Positions 6,936 to 15,283 of a stretch of 24,321 nucleotides of DNA are shown here, piece by piece. Origin of the DNA: JBNKZU01 sp050301795 (GTDB lineage: Bacteria > Pseudomonadota > Gammaproteobacteria > Thiohalomonadales > Thiohalomonadaceae). The DNA lies in contig JBNKZU010000044.1 of assembly GCA_050301795.1 (NCBI GenBank), forward strand, positions 1 to 24,321, given 5' to 3'. How positions within the stretch are numbered: position 1 is the first letter of the stretch; every line of letters starts with the position of its first letter. The position numbers and the translations under genes are program-made. The notes beneath the pieces were generated by a model, which was not told where the DNA came from, did no database searches, and saw only the letters and a program-made list of their open reading frames with translations.

Positions 6936-7973
6936 ATGAGCGAACCGGTTTTAAATGAAAGAGGCCAGATGCTGCTAAAAGTGCTTGTTGAGCACTATAT
7001 CGCAGATGGTCAGCCTGTTGGTTCGACGACACTTGCAAAACAGTCAAAGATCGATCTCAGTCCTGCCTCTATCCGTAATGTGATGGCAGATCTTGAAGAA
7101 CTTGGTCTCATTAAATCCCCGCACACCTCCGCAGGGCGAATACCGACAGATAAAGGCTATCGACTCTTTGTCGATAAGCTGCTTCATGTTAAACCCTTAA
7201 AGCGATCTCAATTATCACTGATTGAACATCCTATCCTTCAATCCAGAGATCCGAATGAGTTGATCAATAGCGCCTCGGCTCAGCTTTCAGAGATCACCTC
7301 TATGGCCGGTGTGGTGATGATTCCACGAATTGAGCATGTCTCTCTACGCCAGATTGAGTTCCTTCCGCTCTCAGATCGTAAGGTTCTGGTGATTATGGTT
7401 ACCAATAAGAAGGATGTGCAGAACCAGATCATCCATACCAGTAAGAATTACACCCGCTCAGAGTTGGAGCAGGCAGCCAATTATCTTAACCAAACCTACG
7501 CTGGACACAGTATTAATGAGATTCGTGCACGATTGTTAACTGCAATGGATGAGGCTCGCGTTCACATGAACAAGGTGATGAGCTCTGCAATCGAAATGGC
7601 ACAACAGGTCATTGAGCCGAGATATCAGTCAGATTACGTTATGGCTGGGCAGACAAACCTGATGAACTATCAGGAAATGACCGATATTAATCGACTGCGT
7701 CAACTCTTTGATGCCTTTACCCAAAAACAGGATCTACTTCATCTGCTCGATCAGTCAATTTCAGCGCAGGGTGTACAGATCTTCATCGGTCATGAGTCAG
7801 GATATGATGTGTTGGGAGATTGCAGTGTTGTTACCTCACCCTATACAGTCGACGGATCAACCGTTGGTGTCCTTGGTGTGATCGGCCCAACCCGCATGTC
7901 ATACGATAAAGTGATCCCCATTGTTGATGTCACGGCTCAATTGCTAAGTTCGGCATTGAATCAAATGAAGTAA
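6936..7973 (+). CDS. hrcA: Heat-inducible transcription repressor HrcA
   Basis: HrcA binds CIRCE and represses the chaperone operon until misfolded protein or heat inactivates it. The 345-residue protein has the N-terminal winged helix (RGQMLLKVLVEHYIADGQPVG, then LSPASIRNVMADLEELGLI and the SPHTSAGRIPTDKGYRLFVD wing). A GAF-like dimerisation domain follows (about residues 110-330), ending with the conserved GVLGVIGPTRMSYDKVIPIVD. Its length is normal. It is the first gene of the operon and lies directly behind its own operator. The ribosome-binding site before the ATG is weak (GAGAA), which fits a repressor made in small amounts. Confidence 0.97.
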   Translation: MSEPVLNERGQMLLKVLVEHYIADGQPVGSTTLAKQSKIDLSPASIRNVMADLEELGLIKSPHTSAGRIPTDKGYRLFVDKLLHVKPLKRSQLSLIEHPILQSRDPNELINSASAQLSEITSMAGVVMIPRIEHVSLRQIEFLPLSDRKVLVIMVTNKKDVQNQIIHTSKNYTRSELEQAANYLNQTYAGHSINEIRARLLTAMDEARVHMNKVMSSAIEMAQQVIEPRYQSDYVMAGQTNLMNYQEMTDINRLRQLFDAFTQKQDLLHLLDQSISAQGVQIFIGHESGYDVLGDCSVVTSPYTVDGSTVGVLGVIGPTRMSYDKVIPIVDVTAQLLSSALNQMK

Positions 7974-8037
7974 CCCCCACATAGGGCGTCAGGCTTAATA
8001 ACGTACTAACCAATTTGAACTATCGGAGTTAAAAGAT

Positions 8038-8643
8038 ATGAGTGAGAAGACTCATCCCGCTGATGAGGATGCGATCGCTGAAGAATCAGTTCTTGAAGAA
8101 GAGCGACTCGAATTTCCAGATGAGAGCAAAGCCACAGAGGATATCGATTCAAGCAATGAATCTAATTCTGATCAGAATACAGAAGGTGATTTACAGCTTC
8201 TGCTCGAAGATGCGCGCGCAAAGGCGGATCAGCACTGGGATCAGGTTGTACGGTTACAAGCTGAACTCGAAAATGCACGTCGCCGCTCTACGCGTGATAT
8301 TGAAAATGCACATAAGTTCGGGCTTGAGAAGTTCGCCAATGAGTTGTTGCCGGTTAAGGATAGTCTTGAATTAGGACTGGCCGCTGCGAGCGAGGATGGA
8401 AGTAGCGACAAGCTTCGTGAAGGTACCGAGCTAACCCTAAAGATGCTCTCTGGCGTATTAGAGAAATTTGGGATTATTGAGATCAATCCGGTCGATCAAC
8501 CGTTTAATCCTGAGTTACATCAGGCCATGACAATGCAGGAGTCGGCCGAGCACAAATCAAATACGGTGATTGCGGTAATGCAGAAGGGTTACACCCTCAA
8601 TGAACGATTGATTCGTCCAGCTATGGTGATCGTCAGTAAATAA
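8038..8643 (+). CDS. grpE: Nucleotide exchange factor GrpE
   Basis: GrpE releases ADP from DnaK and acts as a thermosensor of the chaperone cycle. The 201-residue protein has an acidic disordered N-terminus (about residues 1-50), a long dimeric helix (LLEDARAKADQHWDQVVRLQAELENARRR), and the C-terminal beta domain with the signature FNPELHQAMTMQE and LNERLIRPAMVIVSK. GGAG lies ten bases before the ATG. It follows hrcA by 64 bases and precedes dnaK by 84 bases, all on one strand. Confidence 0.96.
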   Translation: MSEKTHPADEDAIAEESVLEEERLEFPDESKATEDIDSSNESNSDQNTEGDLQLLLEDARAKADQHWDQVVRLQAELENARRRSTRDIENAHKFGLEKFANELLPVKDSLELGLAAASEDGSSDKLREGTELTLKMLSGVLEKFGIIEINPVDQPFNPELHQAMTMQESAEHKSNTVIAVMQKGYTLNERLIRPAMVIVSK

Positions 8644-8727
8644 CTATTGAATTGTTTTTAGGCGCCCGCACTTAAGCCGTAGTCATAATTTAGGCCAGCG
8701 GGCCAGAGATATTTGGAGATTTAGAAA

Positions 8728-10647
8728 ATGGGCAAAATTATTGGAATCGACTTGGGTACTACAAACTCATGTGTTGCGGTAATGGAAGGTGGCAAACCTC
8801 GTGTTATCGAAAACAGCGAGGGTGATCGCACCACACCTTCAATTATCGCCTATAGCAAAGATGATGATGAGGTATTAGTTGGTCAGTCGGCAAAACGTCA
8901 GGCGGTTACCAACCCTGAGAACACCCTCTTTGCGATTAAGCGTCTGATTGGGCGTCGTTTTGAAGAGGAAGCGGTTCAGAAAGATATCAAACTTGTTCCT
9001 TATAAGATCGTTAAGGCAGATAACGGTGATGCCTGGGTTGAAGTAAAGGGCAAGAAGATGGCTGCTCCTGAGATATCAGCCAAGGTTCTTCAGAAGATGA
9101 AGAAGACTGCCGAAGACTATCTAGGTGAAGAGGTGACAGAGGCGGTAATTACTGTTCCTGCTTACTTTAACGATTCCCAGCGCCAGGCTACTAAAGATGC
9201 CGGTAAGATCGCTGGACTAGATGTTAAACGGATTATCAATGAACCAACTGCGGCAGCACTCGCCTTTGGTATGGACAAGCAAAGCGGTGACCGCACCATT
9301 GCGGTTTATGACCTTGGCGGTGGTACCTTCGATATCTCGATTATTGAGATCACCGAGATCGATGGTGAACATCAGTTTGAGGTGCTTTCAACCAATGGTG
9401 ATACCTTCCTTGGTGGCGAAGACTTCGATATGCGTCTGATTGATTATCTCTCAGATGAATTCAAGAAAGAGCAGGGTGTTGATCTGCATAATGATCCACT
9501 GGCACTACAACGTCTGAAAGAGGCTGCTGAGAAGGCGAAGATTGAGCTGTCATCAAGCAGTCAGACTGAGGTGAATCTGCCTTATATCACTGCGGATGCC
9601 AGTGGCCCAAAACACTTAAACATCAAGGTCAACCGCGCAAAGCTTGAATCATTGGTTGAAGATTTGATTGATCGCTCTATTGCACCATGCCGTACTGCAT
9701 TAAAGGATGCGGGACTTTCAGCTAGCGATATTGATGATGTGATTCTCGTCGGTGGTCAAAGCCGTATGCCCAAGGTTCAGTCCGCAGTTAAATCGATCTT
9801 TGGAAAAGAGCCACGTAAGGATGTGAACCCTGATGAAGCCGTAGCGGTTGGTGCTGCAATCCAAGGTGGAGTGTTAGGTGGTGATGTTAAAGACGTCCTG
9901 CTTCTTGATGTTACCCCGCTATCACTTGGTATTGAGACCATGGGTGGCGTCATGACCAAATTGATTGACAAAAACACCACCATTCCGACAAAAGCGAATC
10001 AGGTCTTCTCAACAGCAGATGACAACCAGACAGCCGTAACGGTTCATGTGTTACAGGGTGAGCGCGAGCAGGCGGCGGCGAATAAGTCACTGGGTCGTTT
10101 TGATTTGTCGGATATTCCGCCAGCACCACGTGGCGTGCCTCAAATCGAGGTTACCTTTGATATTGATGCCAACGGTATTCTCAATGTGTCGGCAAAAGAT
10201 AAAGGTACAGGAAAAGAGCAGAATATCGTGATTAAGGCATCTTCAGGCCTGTCTGATGAAGAGGTCGAAAAGATGGTAAAGGATGCCGAAGCTCATGCTG
10301 ATGAAGATAGAAAGTTCCAGGAACTGGTTAGCGCTCGGAATCAAGCCGATACCATGATTCATGCGACCAAAAAGTCACTTAATGAGATTGGTGATGATAT
10401 TGATGCCTCTGAGAAGGAGGCCATTGAAGCGGCTATCAAAGATCTCGAAGAGGCAATGAAGAGTGAAGATAAGGACGATATTGAAGCCAAAACCAAGGCA
10501 TTAACCGATGTTTCCGGCAAGATGGCCGAGAAGCTTTATACCAAACACTCTGCTGAACAGAGTGCAGATGCTGGCGCTGCTGAACAGTCTGCACCTGCGG
10601 ATGATGTTGTCGATGCCGAGTTTGAAGAAGTTGACGATAAGAAGTAA
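8728..10647 (+). CDS. dnaK: Chaperone DnaK (Hsp70)
   Basis: This is the ATP-driven Hsp70 that binds exposed hydrophobic segments of unfolded proteins. The 639 residues are normal for the family. The nucleotide-binding domain opens with IIGIDLGTTNSCVAVMEGG and contains the second phosphate loop DLGGGTFDISII and the adenosine motif ILVGGQSRMPKVQ. The interdomain linker DVLLLDVTPLSLG starts at about residue 390, followed by the substrate-binding beta domain and helical lid. The C-terminus is Ala/Glu/Asp-rich and ends DAEFEEVDDKK, the usual EEVD-like bacterial tail. GGAG precedes the ATG by about ten bases. Confidence 0.99.
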   Translation: MGKIIGIDLGTTNSCVAVMEGGKPRVIENSEGDRTTPSIIAYSKDDDEVLVGQSAKRQAVTNPENTLFAIKRLIGRRFEEEAVQKDIKLVPYKIVKADNGDAWVEVKGKKMAAPEISAKVLQKMKKTAEDYLGEEVTEAVITVPAYFNDSQRQATKDAGKIAGLDVKRIINEPTAAALAFGMDKQSGDRTIAVYDLGGGTFDISIIEITEIDGEHQFEVLSTNGDTFLGGEDFDMRLIDYLSDEFKKEQGVDLHNDPLALQRLKEAAEKAKIELSSSSQTEVNLPYITADASGPKHLNIKVNRAKLESLVEDLIDRSIAPCRTALKDAGLSASDIDDVILVGGQSRMPKVQSAVKSIFGKEPRKDVNPDEAVAVGAAIQGGVLGGDVKDVLLLDVTPLSLGIETMGGVMTKLIDKNTTIPTKANQVFSTADDNQTAVTVHVLQGEREQAAANKSLGRFDLSDIPPAPRGVPQIEVTFDIDANGILNVSAKDKGTGKEQNIVIKASSGLSDEEVEKMVKDAEAHADEDRKFQELVSARNQADTMIHATKKSLNEIGDDIDASEKEAIEAAIKDLEEAMKSEDKDDIEAKTKALTDVSGKMAEKLYTKHSAEQSADAGAAEQSAPADDVVDAEFEEVDDKK

Positions 10648-10675
10648 TTAGCAGCATCAGACTTGCTTTATCGCT

Positions 10676-10712
10676 GCGGAATCGACAGACACAATAGTGT
10701 CTGTCGTTCTGC
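10676..10712 (+). terminator. Strong hairpin between dnaK and dnaJ (attenuator or mRNA processing element)
   Basis: CGACAGACAC (10683-10692) and GTGTCTGTCG (10697-10706) form a perfect 10-bp stem around AATA. GCGGAA and TTCTGC extend it by six more pairs after a single bulged T. Only a weak U-rich tail follows, so it probably lets most transcription pass or protects the upstream dnaK message from 3' decay. That would give more DnaK than DnaJ. Confidence 0.7.
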
Positions 10713-10750
10713 GTTAAAGACACAGCAATTAAAAGAGACCGAAAGTCACA

Positions 10751-11890
10751 ATGTCTAAACGAGATTATTACGAAGTTCTGGGTGTAAAACGCAACGCGAC
10801 AGAGGCTGAGATAAAAAAAGCCTTTAAGAAGTTGGCGATGAAATATCATCCAGATCGTAACCCCGACAATAAAGAGGCAGAGGAGAGTTTTAAAGAGGCT
10901 AAAGAAGCCTACGAAGTTCTCTCAGATCCCCAGAAACGTACTGCCTATGATCAATTCGGCCATGCAGGTGTTGATCATTCGGTTGGTGGCGGTGGTTTTA
11001 ATGGTGGTGGTAATTTCAGTGACATCTTTGGTGATGTATTTGGCGATATCTTTGGCGGCGGCGGTGGATTTCGTGGCGGTGGTGGCGGATCCCGGGTTCA
11101 GCGCGGCGCAGATCTACGTTACAACCTGGAGCTAAGTCTTGAAGATGCCGTTAACGGAACCACGGTTAAGATTCGGATTCCTACCTGGGTTAAGTGTGAT
11201 ACCTGTGGTGGCAGTGGCGCAAAAGAGGGCTCTCAACCGCAAACTTGTGGCACCTGTCAGGGGCAGGGTCAAGTTCGTATGCAACAGGGCTTTTTCTCGG
11301 TTCAGCAAACTTGCCCACATTGTCGAGGCACAGGACAGATCATTAAAGACCCATGTAATACATGTCATGGGCAGGGACGAGTTCAGAAGCACAAAACACT
11401 ATCTGTTAAAGTCCCCGCTGGAGTTGATAATGGAGATCGGGTACGACTTACGGGTGAAGGGGAAGCTGGAGAGCATGGTGGACCTTCTGGTGATCTCTAT
11501 GTTGAGATGCATATCCGTGAACACAAGATCTTCCAGCGTGAAGGCAATGATCTTTACTGTGAGGTTCCGATCAGCATTGTGACCGCAGCGTTAGGTGGTG
11601 AGCTGGATGTGCCAACACTTAATGGAAAGGTTAAGCTGAAGATCCCTGCGGAGAGTCAGACAGGCAAGCTTTTCAGGCTGCGAGGTAAAGGTGTCAAATC
11701 GGTTCGTGGCGGTGCTGTGGGTGATCTGTTGTGTCGTGTTGTAGTCGAAACCCCGGTACAACTGACTGCACGACAGAAAGAGCTCCTGCTTGAACTTGAA
11801 GAGACCATGAAAAATGGTGACGATCATAGTCCCAAACACTCCTCTTGGCTTGATGGGGTAAAAAAATTCTTTGAAGATATGAAACATTAA
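10751..11890 (+). CDS. dnaJ: Chaperone DnaJ (Hsp40)
   Basis: DnaJ delivers unfolded substrates to DnaK and stimulates its ATPase. The 379-residue protein has the J-domain at residues 1-70 with the HPD motif in MKYHPDRNPDN, and a Gly/Phe-rich region at about 75-115 (repeated GGGG and FGDIFG). Four zinc-finger repeats follow at about 140-215 (CDTCGGSG, CGTCQGQG, CPHCRGTG, CNTCHGQG). The C-terminal substrate-binding domains contain LRGKGVKSVRGGAVGDLLCRV. It is thus a full type I DnaJ. It ends the hrcA operon and is followed at once by an intrinsic terminator. Confidence 0.98.
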   Translation: MSKRDYYEVLGVKRNATEAEIKKAFKKLAMKYHPDRNPDNKEAEESFKEAKEAYEVLSDPQKRTAYDQFGHAGVDHSVGGGGFNGGGNFSDIFGDVFGDIFGGGGGFRGGGGGSRVQRGADLRYNLELSLEDAVNGTTVKIRIPTWVKCDTCGGSGAKEGSQPQTCGTCQGQGQVRMQQGFFSVQQTCPHCRGTGQIIKDPCNTCHGQGRVQKHKTLSVKVPAGVDNGDRVRLTGEGEAGEHGGPSGDLYVEMHIREHKIFQREGNDLYCEVPISIVTAALGGELDVPTLNGKVKLKIPAESQTGKLFRLRGKGVKSVRGGAVGDLLCRVVVETPVQLTARQKELLLELEETMKNGDDHSPKHSSWLDGVKKFFEDMKH

Positions 11891-11910
11891 TAATTTCAAA
11901 CGATATCGAC

Positions 11911-11939
11911 GAGCCAGTGATTTTCACTGGCTTTTTTTT
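11911..11939 (+). terminator. Intrinsic terminator of the chaperone operon
   Basis: GCCAGTGA (11913-11920) and TCACTGGC (11924-11931) form a perfect 8-bp stem with a TTT loop, followed by eight T. It lies 22 bases beyond the dnaJ stop. Confidence 0.95.
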
Positions 11940-12066
11940 GTTTATCCGTTACCCTGAGAAATTAGAACAACAACAGAATACCCGATAAAAGAGGATTAAA
12001 CTTTATGCTTGTTGGTAAAGTGAATAGGGCTAATTCTGCGATTAAATAGATAAGGTTAGATCAAAA

Positions 12067-12870
12067 ATGATACGAGTTGCAGTTACAGGTGCCGCTGGAA
12101 GAATGGGGCGAAATATTATTGATGCTATTCATCAGACCGAAGGGGTAGTACTTGGTGCTGCTGTTGAACGGCCGCAGAGCACTATGATCGGTGCTGATGC
12201 AGGTGAAGTTGCAGGAGTTGGAAAATGTGGCGTAGCCATCGTTGATGATCTGGCTGCTGTAACGAATGATTTTGATGTATTAATCGAATTTACATTACCT
12301 GAAGTTACCATCCACAACCTCTCGATCTGTCGTGCAGCCGGACGCTCTATCGTCATTGGAACAACTGGACTTAGCGATGAACAGAAGCAGCTAGTCACAG
12401 AAGCTGGAAAAGAAATTGGTGTTGTTTTTGCGCCAAATATGAGTGTCGGCGTTAATCTGTGCCTGAAGCTATTGGATATGGCAGCACGAGTCCTTGGTGA
12501 CAGTGTTGATATCGAAGTGATAGAAGCACACCATCGACATAAAATTGATGCGCCCTCTGGTACCGCACTGGCTATGGGTGAATCGGTAGCCAATGCACTT
12601 GGACGGGATCTAAAAGAGTGCGCAGTTTATGGACGTGAGGGAAGAACAGGTGAAAGAGATCGGCAAACTATCGGATTTGAGACGATCCGAGCTGGTGATA
12701 TCGTTGGAGAACATACCGTTATGTTTGCAGATATTGGCGAACGGATAGAAATTACACATAAAGCTTCTAGTCGAATGACCTTTGCTAAAGGGGCAGTCAG
12801 AGCTGCGCAATGGTTAAGCGAAAAAGGGAAGGGGAGTTATGATATGCAGGATGTGTTAGGGCTAAAGTAG
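12067..12870 (+). CDS. dapB: 4-hydroxy-tetrahydrodipicolinate reductase DapB
   Basis: This cytosolic enzyme of the diaminopimelate/lysine pathway reduces the DapA product with NAD(P)H. The 267-residue protein has the N-terminal Rossmann motif VAVTGAAGRMGRNII, the NAD-proximal FTLPE, and GTTGLSDEQ. The catalytic segment EAHHRHKIDAPSGTAL holds the HH pair and the substrate-binding K-I-D-A-P-S-G-T. The C-terminal FAKGAVRAAQWL is also typical. The length is normal. DapB following dnaJ is common in gammaproteobacteria, where carA and carB often come next. Here a glycan gene cluster follows, so the chromosome backbone appears to be interrupted after dapB. Confidence 0.97.
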   Translation: MIRVAVTGAAGRMGRNIIDAIHQTEGVVLGAAVERPQSTMIGADAGEVAGVGKCGVAIVDDLAAVTNDFDVLIEFTLPEVTIHNLSICRAAGRSIVIGTTGLSDEQKQLVTEAGKEIGVVFAPNMSVGVNLCLKLLDMAARVLGDSVDIEVIEAHHRHKIDAPSGTALAMGESVANALGRDLKECAVYGREGRTGERDRQTIGFETIRAGDIVGEHTVMFADIGERIEITHKASSRMTFAKGAVRAAQWLSEKGKGSYDMQDVLGLK

Positions 12871-12978
12871 TTCATTAAATGTTAAGGCCTGTTGCGCTCT
12901 CATATTCGCCATTGCTGTTATGCCCAAAAGCGTCTCCGTCAGTGTCGAAAATGAAAAACGAACAGGTAACAGTACCAA

Positions 12979-13800
12979 TTAATCTGTAAATATATTATTA
13001 CTAAATGTAATAATGTCTTGGTGCAACTGTTCTATCGATATAGTTTTATTATGATTTGGGAAACATGGCTTCATGATTGGCGCTTCAGTTTGTGCTTTTA
13101 GTAAGCTTTCTTTAGTACCAATATCACGATGATATACTGTGTTTTGGTAAGTATGGATGTGGCCAATAAAATGAGGCAATACTTCAAGACTGAAATCAAT
13201 TGTGTTTTTACCCAGACTTTCTAAATACTCTATTACCTCAGGCTCGAGGATATAAACAGCTCCATTAGCTAGTTTACCTGGTGGATTTTTAGTTTTCTCA
13301 TGAAACGCCTGAACAACTCCGTGAGTATCTAACTCAACAATTCCACAACTATGTGGCGCATCAGTTATAAACGTCATCATGGTAATTAAGCAGTGGGGTG
13401 GGCGATCAAAATGAGCTCTTAAAAAATCCTTATAATTACAAAGAGAAAGATTATCAGCGTGAGCTAGGAGTAATGGTGAATTTCCGATAAAATTTTTATT
13501 TGCGAGTACTGTGCCACCAGTATTAAGTAATTCGTTCTCATATACCAGCTCTATATCAGCACTGATATTTTCTAAATGTTTCTTAATAAGTAATACATGA
13601 TGGTGCGTATTTATAAGGATTGGCCCAATGTCGGCCTGCCGAAGTTGGCATAACCAAATGTCAATTAGTGGCTTTCCGCGGACAGGCATTAGACATTTTG
13701 GTAGGTATTCAGTAAATGGAGCAAGCCTGGAACCGACCCCCGCTGCGAGCAGAATAGCTGGAATTGATGAGTTATTTACAGATCTCATTTCTGATTTCAT
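12979..13800 (-). CDS. Sugar-1-phosphate nucleotidyltransferase (HddC/RmlA-like)
   Basis: Predicted to activate a sugar 1-phosphate with an NTP, releasing pyrophosphate. The 273-residue protein opens with PAILLAAGVGSRLAPFTEYLPKCLMPVRGKP (from about residue 14), the GxGxRLxPxTxxxPKxLxPV signature. It then has ENELLNTGGTVLANKNFIG, the metal-ligand-like LLAHADN, and NGAVYILEPEVIEYL. Heptose-1-phosphate guanylyltransferase HddC and mannose-1-phosphate guanylyltransferase share this pattern; the nucleotide and sugar cannot be decided by eye. It is the last gene of the minus-strand operon and overlaps the preceding gene by 29 bases (ATG at 13788 is an alternative). The fused gene before it already has a different type of nucleotidyltransferase, so the locus may activate two sugars. 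Confidence 0.88.
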   Translation of the reverse strand: MKSEMRSVNNSSIPAILLAAGVGSRLAPFTEYLPKCLMPVRGKPLIDIWLCQLRQADIGPILINTHHHVLLIKKHLENISADIELVYENELLNTGGTVLANKNFIGNSPLLLAHADNLSLCNYKDFLRAHFDRPPHCLITMMTFITDAPHSCGIVELDTHGVVQAFHEKTKNPPGKLANGAVYILEPEVIEYLESLGKNTIDFSLEVLPHFIGHIHTYQNTVYHRDIGTKESLLKAQTEAPIMKPCFPNHNKTISIEQLHQDIITFSNNIFTD

Positions 13801-15283
13801 TTGTTTTAAGTGGAATATTACCCACTCTTCCGACTTGGCATGCAGCAGCTATTGCACCTAAATATGCTGCTATCCAAATATTGCTACCTGTAGCCAATGA
13901 GAGTGCTGCTCCTGTAAGCAATGAATCTCCTGCACCTGAAACATCTTGTGCCGAGTTGTTTAACGCTGGAAGCTTATCATTAACATAACCACTGAGTTGA
14001 CTTTTGTCCTCTGCGTGAACCAGTAAACCTTCAGCACCTAATGTAAGTAAGACATGTTTTGAATTACTCCTCTTTCTTAACGATTCTGATAGTACAATAA
14101 GTCCGTCAGTGAAATTTCTCATTGCTAATCTGGCTTCACGTTCTGTCGGGGTGAGAATTGTCATATCATGAAAACGTGAAATATCTCCCATTTGGGACGA
14201 GGATTGGCTGTCTGCTACCATCATTACATCATTCTCTTTGCAATGAACAATAATCTGGTCAACCAAGGTTTGCGGTAAACAACCATAATTGAAATCAGAA
14301 AAGATAAGTAGATCAGCCTTTTCAATTGCAGGTTTTATTATTTCAAGTATTTTTTGCTGGATTTCTTTACGAATGGGTGTTTGCTGTAAGTGATTAACAC
14401 GTAATAGTGTTTTTTCTGCAGCGCGAAACCGTTGTTTTAATGTTGTTGGACGTGTTTCATCTACAAGAAGGTTTGCAGTTACACCGTAATCATCCAACAT
14501 TGATTTAGTGAAATTAGCCACATCATCAAGACCGGTTACTGAGAAGAGATTCACATCTGCTCCCAGACTTCGACTATGGGCAGCGACAATACCCGCTCCA
14601 CCCACAAAACGATCTGAGACTACTGGACTGACAACCAGAGTAGGATCTTCCTGAGACATGCCAAGCGCATCACAGGTAATATACTCATCAACAATGAGAT
14701 CACCGATAACCACTACTTTGAGTTGTTTGATATTATTCAGGGTAGTTAACACTTCTTCATAATGAATTTGATGTCTTTTGAGAAATTCAACTGGTTGAGC
14801 GATATCACTTAAGTCCAGTTCAGTAAACTTATGACGTAGCAAATCTAGAGAGGCAAAACGGACTTCACCTGAAGAAAACAGTAATTTTCCACCATAAGAA
14901 TCTAAAATTATTTGTTCAGGATTAAGCCTCTGTTCATGTTCAGCACCTTTTACAACGATGTCAGGTTGTAAATGTGCAATAAAATTTTGTGGGGAATCAC
15001 GCAAAATAAATGCTTGATCAACATAACTTGTTGCTGCTACACCGTCTAATCTGAACTCCTCAGGAATGAAACAACCCTCACTATCATCAGCATTTACACC
15101 AACGAGCAGATAGTCACCACATTCCGATGCATATTTTAGAAGTCTTTGATGACCAGGGTGTAGCACGTTAAAGTTACCAGAAACAAATACAAGACGTTTA
15201 CTATTATCTAGCCGATTAAACAATTCAGTTATAATAGCTAGTGAATCATTATGTAACTGAGGGGGGTTAGATGAAGTTGACAT
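13772..15283 (-). CDS. Bifunctional nucleotidyltransferase-PfkB sugar kinase with HldE-like domains in reverse order
   Basis: The N-terminal part (about residues 20-150) is a cytidylyltransferase-fold domain with the signature GNFNVLHPGH (residues 36-45). The C-terminal part (about 180-503) is a PfkB/ribokinase-family kinase with VVVIGDLIVDEYI at the start, the FVGGAGIVAAHSRSLGAD sugar/helix region, and the catalytic DVSGAGDSLLTGAALSL. These are the two activities of HldE (heptose-7-phosphate 1-kinase and heptose-1-phosphate adenylyltransferase), but HldE has the kinase first. In family terms it would phosphorylate C1 of a sugar phosphate and then transfer AMP or another nucleotide. The start at 15283 (GGAG four bases before) was chosen over a TTG at 15301. 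It overlaps the radical SAM gene by 17 bases, so translation is coupled. The substrate is inferred only. Confidence 0.85.
   Translation of the reverse strand: MSTSSNPPQLHNDSLAIITELFNRLDNSKRLVFVSGNFNVLHPGHQRLLKYASECGDYLLVGVNADDSEGCFIPEEFRLDGVAATSYVDQAFILRDSPQNFIAHLQPDIVVKGAEHEQRLNPEQIILDSYGGKLLFSSGEVRFASLDLLRHKFTELDLSDIAQPVEFLKRHQIHYEEVLTTLNNIKQLKVVVIGDLIVDEYITCDALGMSQEDPTLVVSPVVSDRFVGGAGIVAAHSRSLGADVNLFSVTGLDDVANFTKSMLDDYGVTANLLVDETRPTTLKQRFRAAEKTLLRVNHLQQTPIRKEIQQKILEIIKPAIEKADLLIFSDFNYGCLPQTLVDQIIVHCKENDVMMVADSQSSSQMGDISRFHDMTILTPTEREARLAMRNFTDGLIVLSESLRKRSNSKHVLLTLGAEGLLVHAEDKSQLSGYVNDKLPALNNSAQDVSGAGDSLLTGAALSLATGSNIWIAAYLGAIAAACQVGRVGNIPLKTNEIRNEICK

Noticed and set aside
8664..8703. GCCCGC...GCGGGC inverted repeat before dnaK
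   Set aside because: Only six pairs around a 28-base loop, with no U-run; it is likely chance.
10436..10849. Minus-strand 137-codon frame over dnaK end and dnaJ start
   Set aside because: It is the complement of well-conserved dnaK and dnaJ coding sequence and low in family character.
11139..11582. 147-codon frame inside dnaJ
   Set aside because: It is an alternate-frame shadow of the DnaJ zinc-finger and C-terminal codons.
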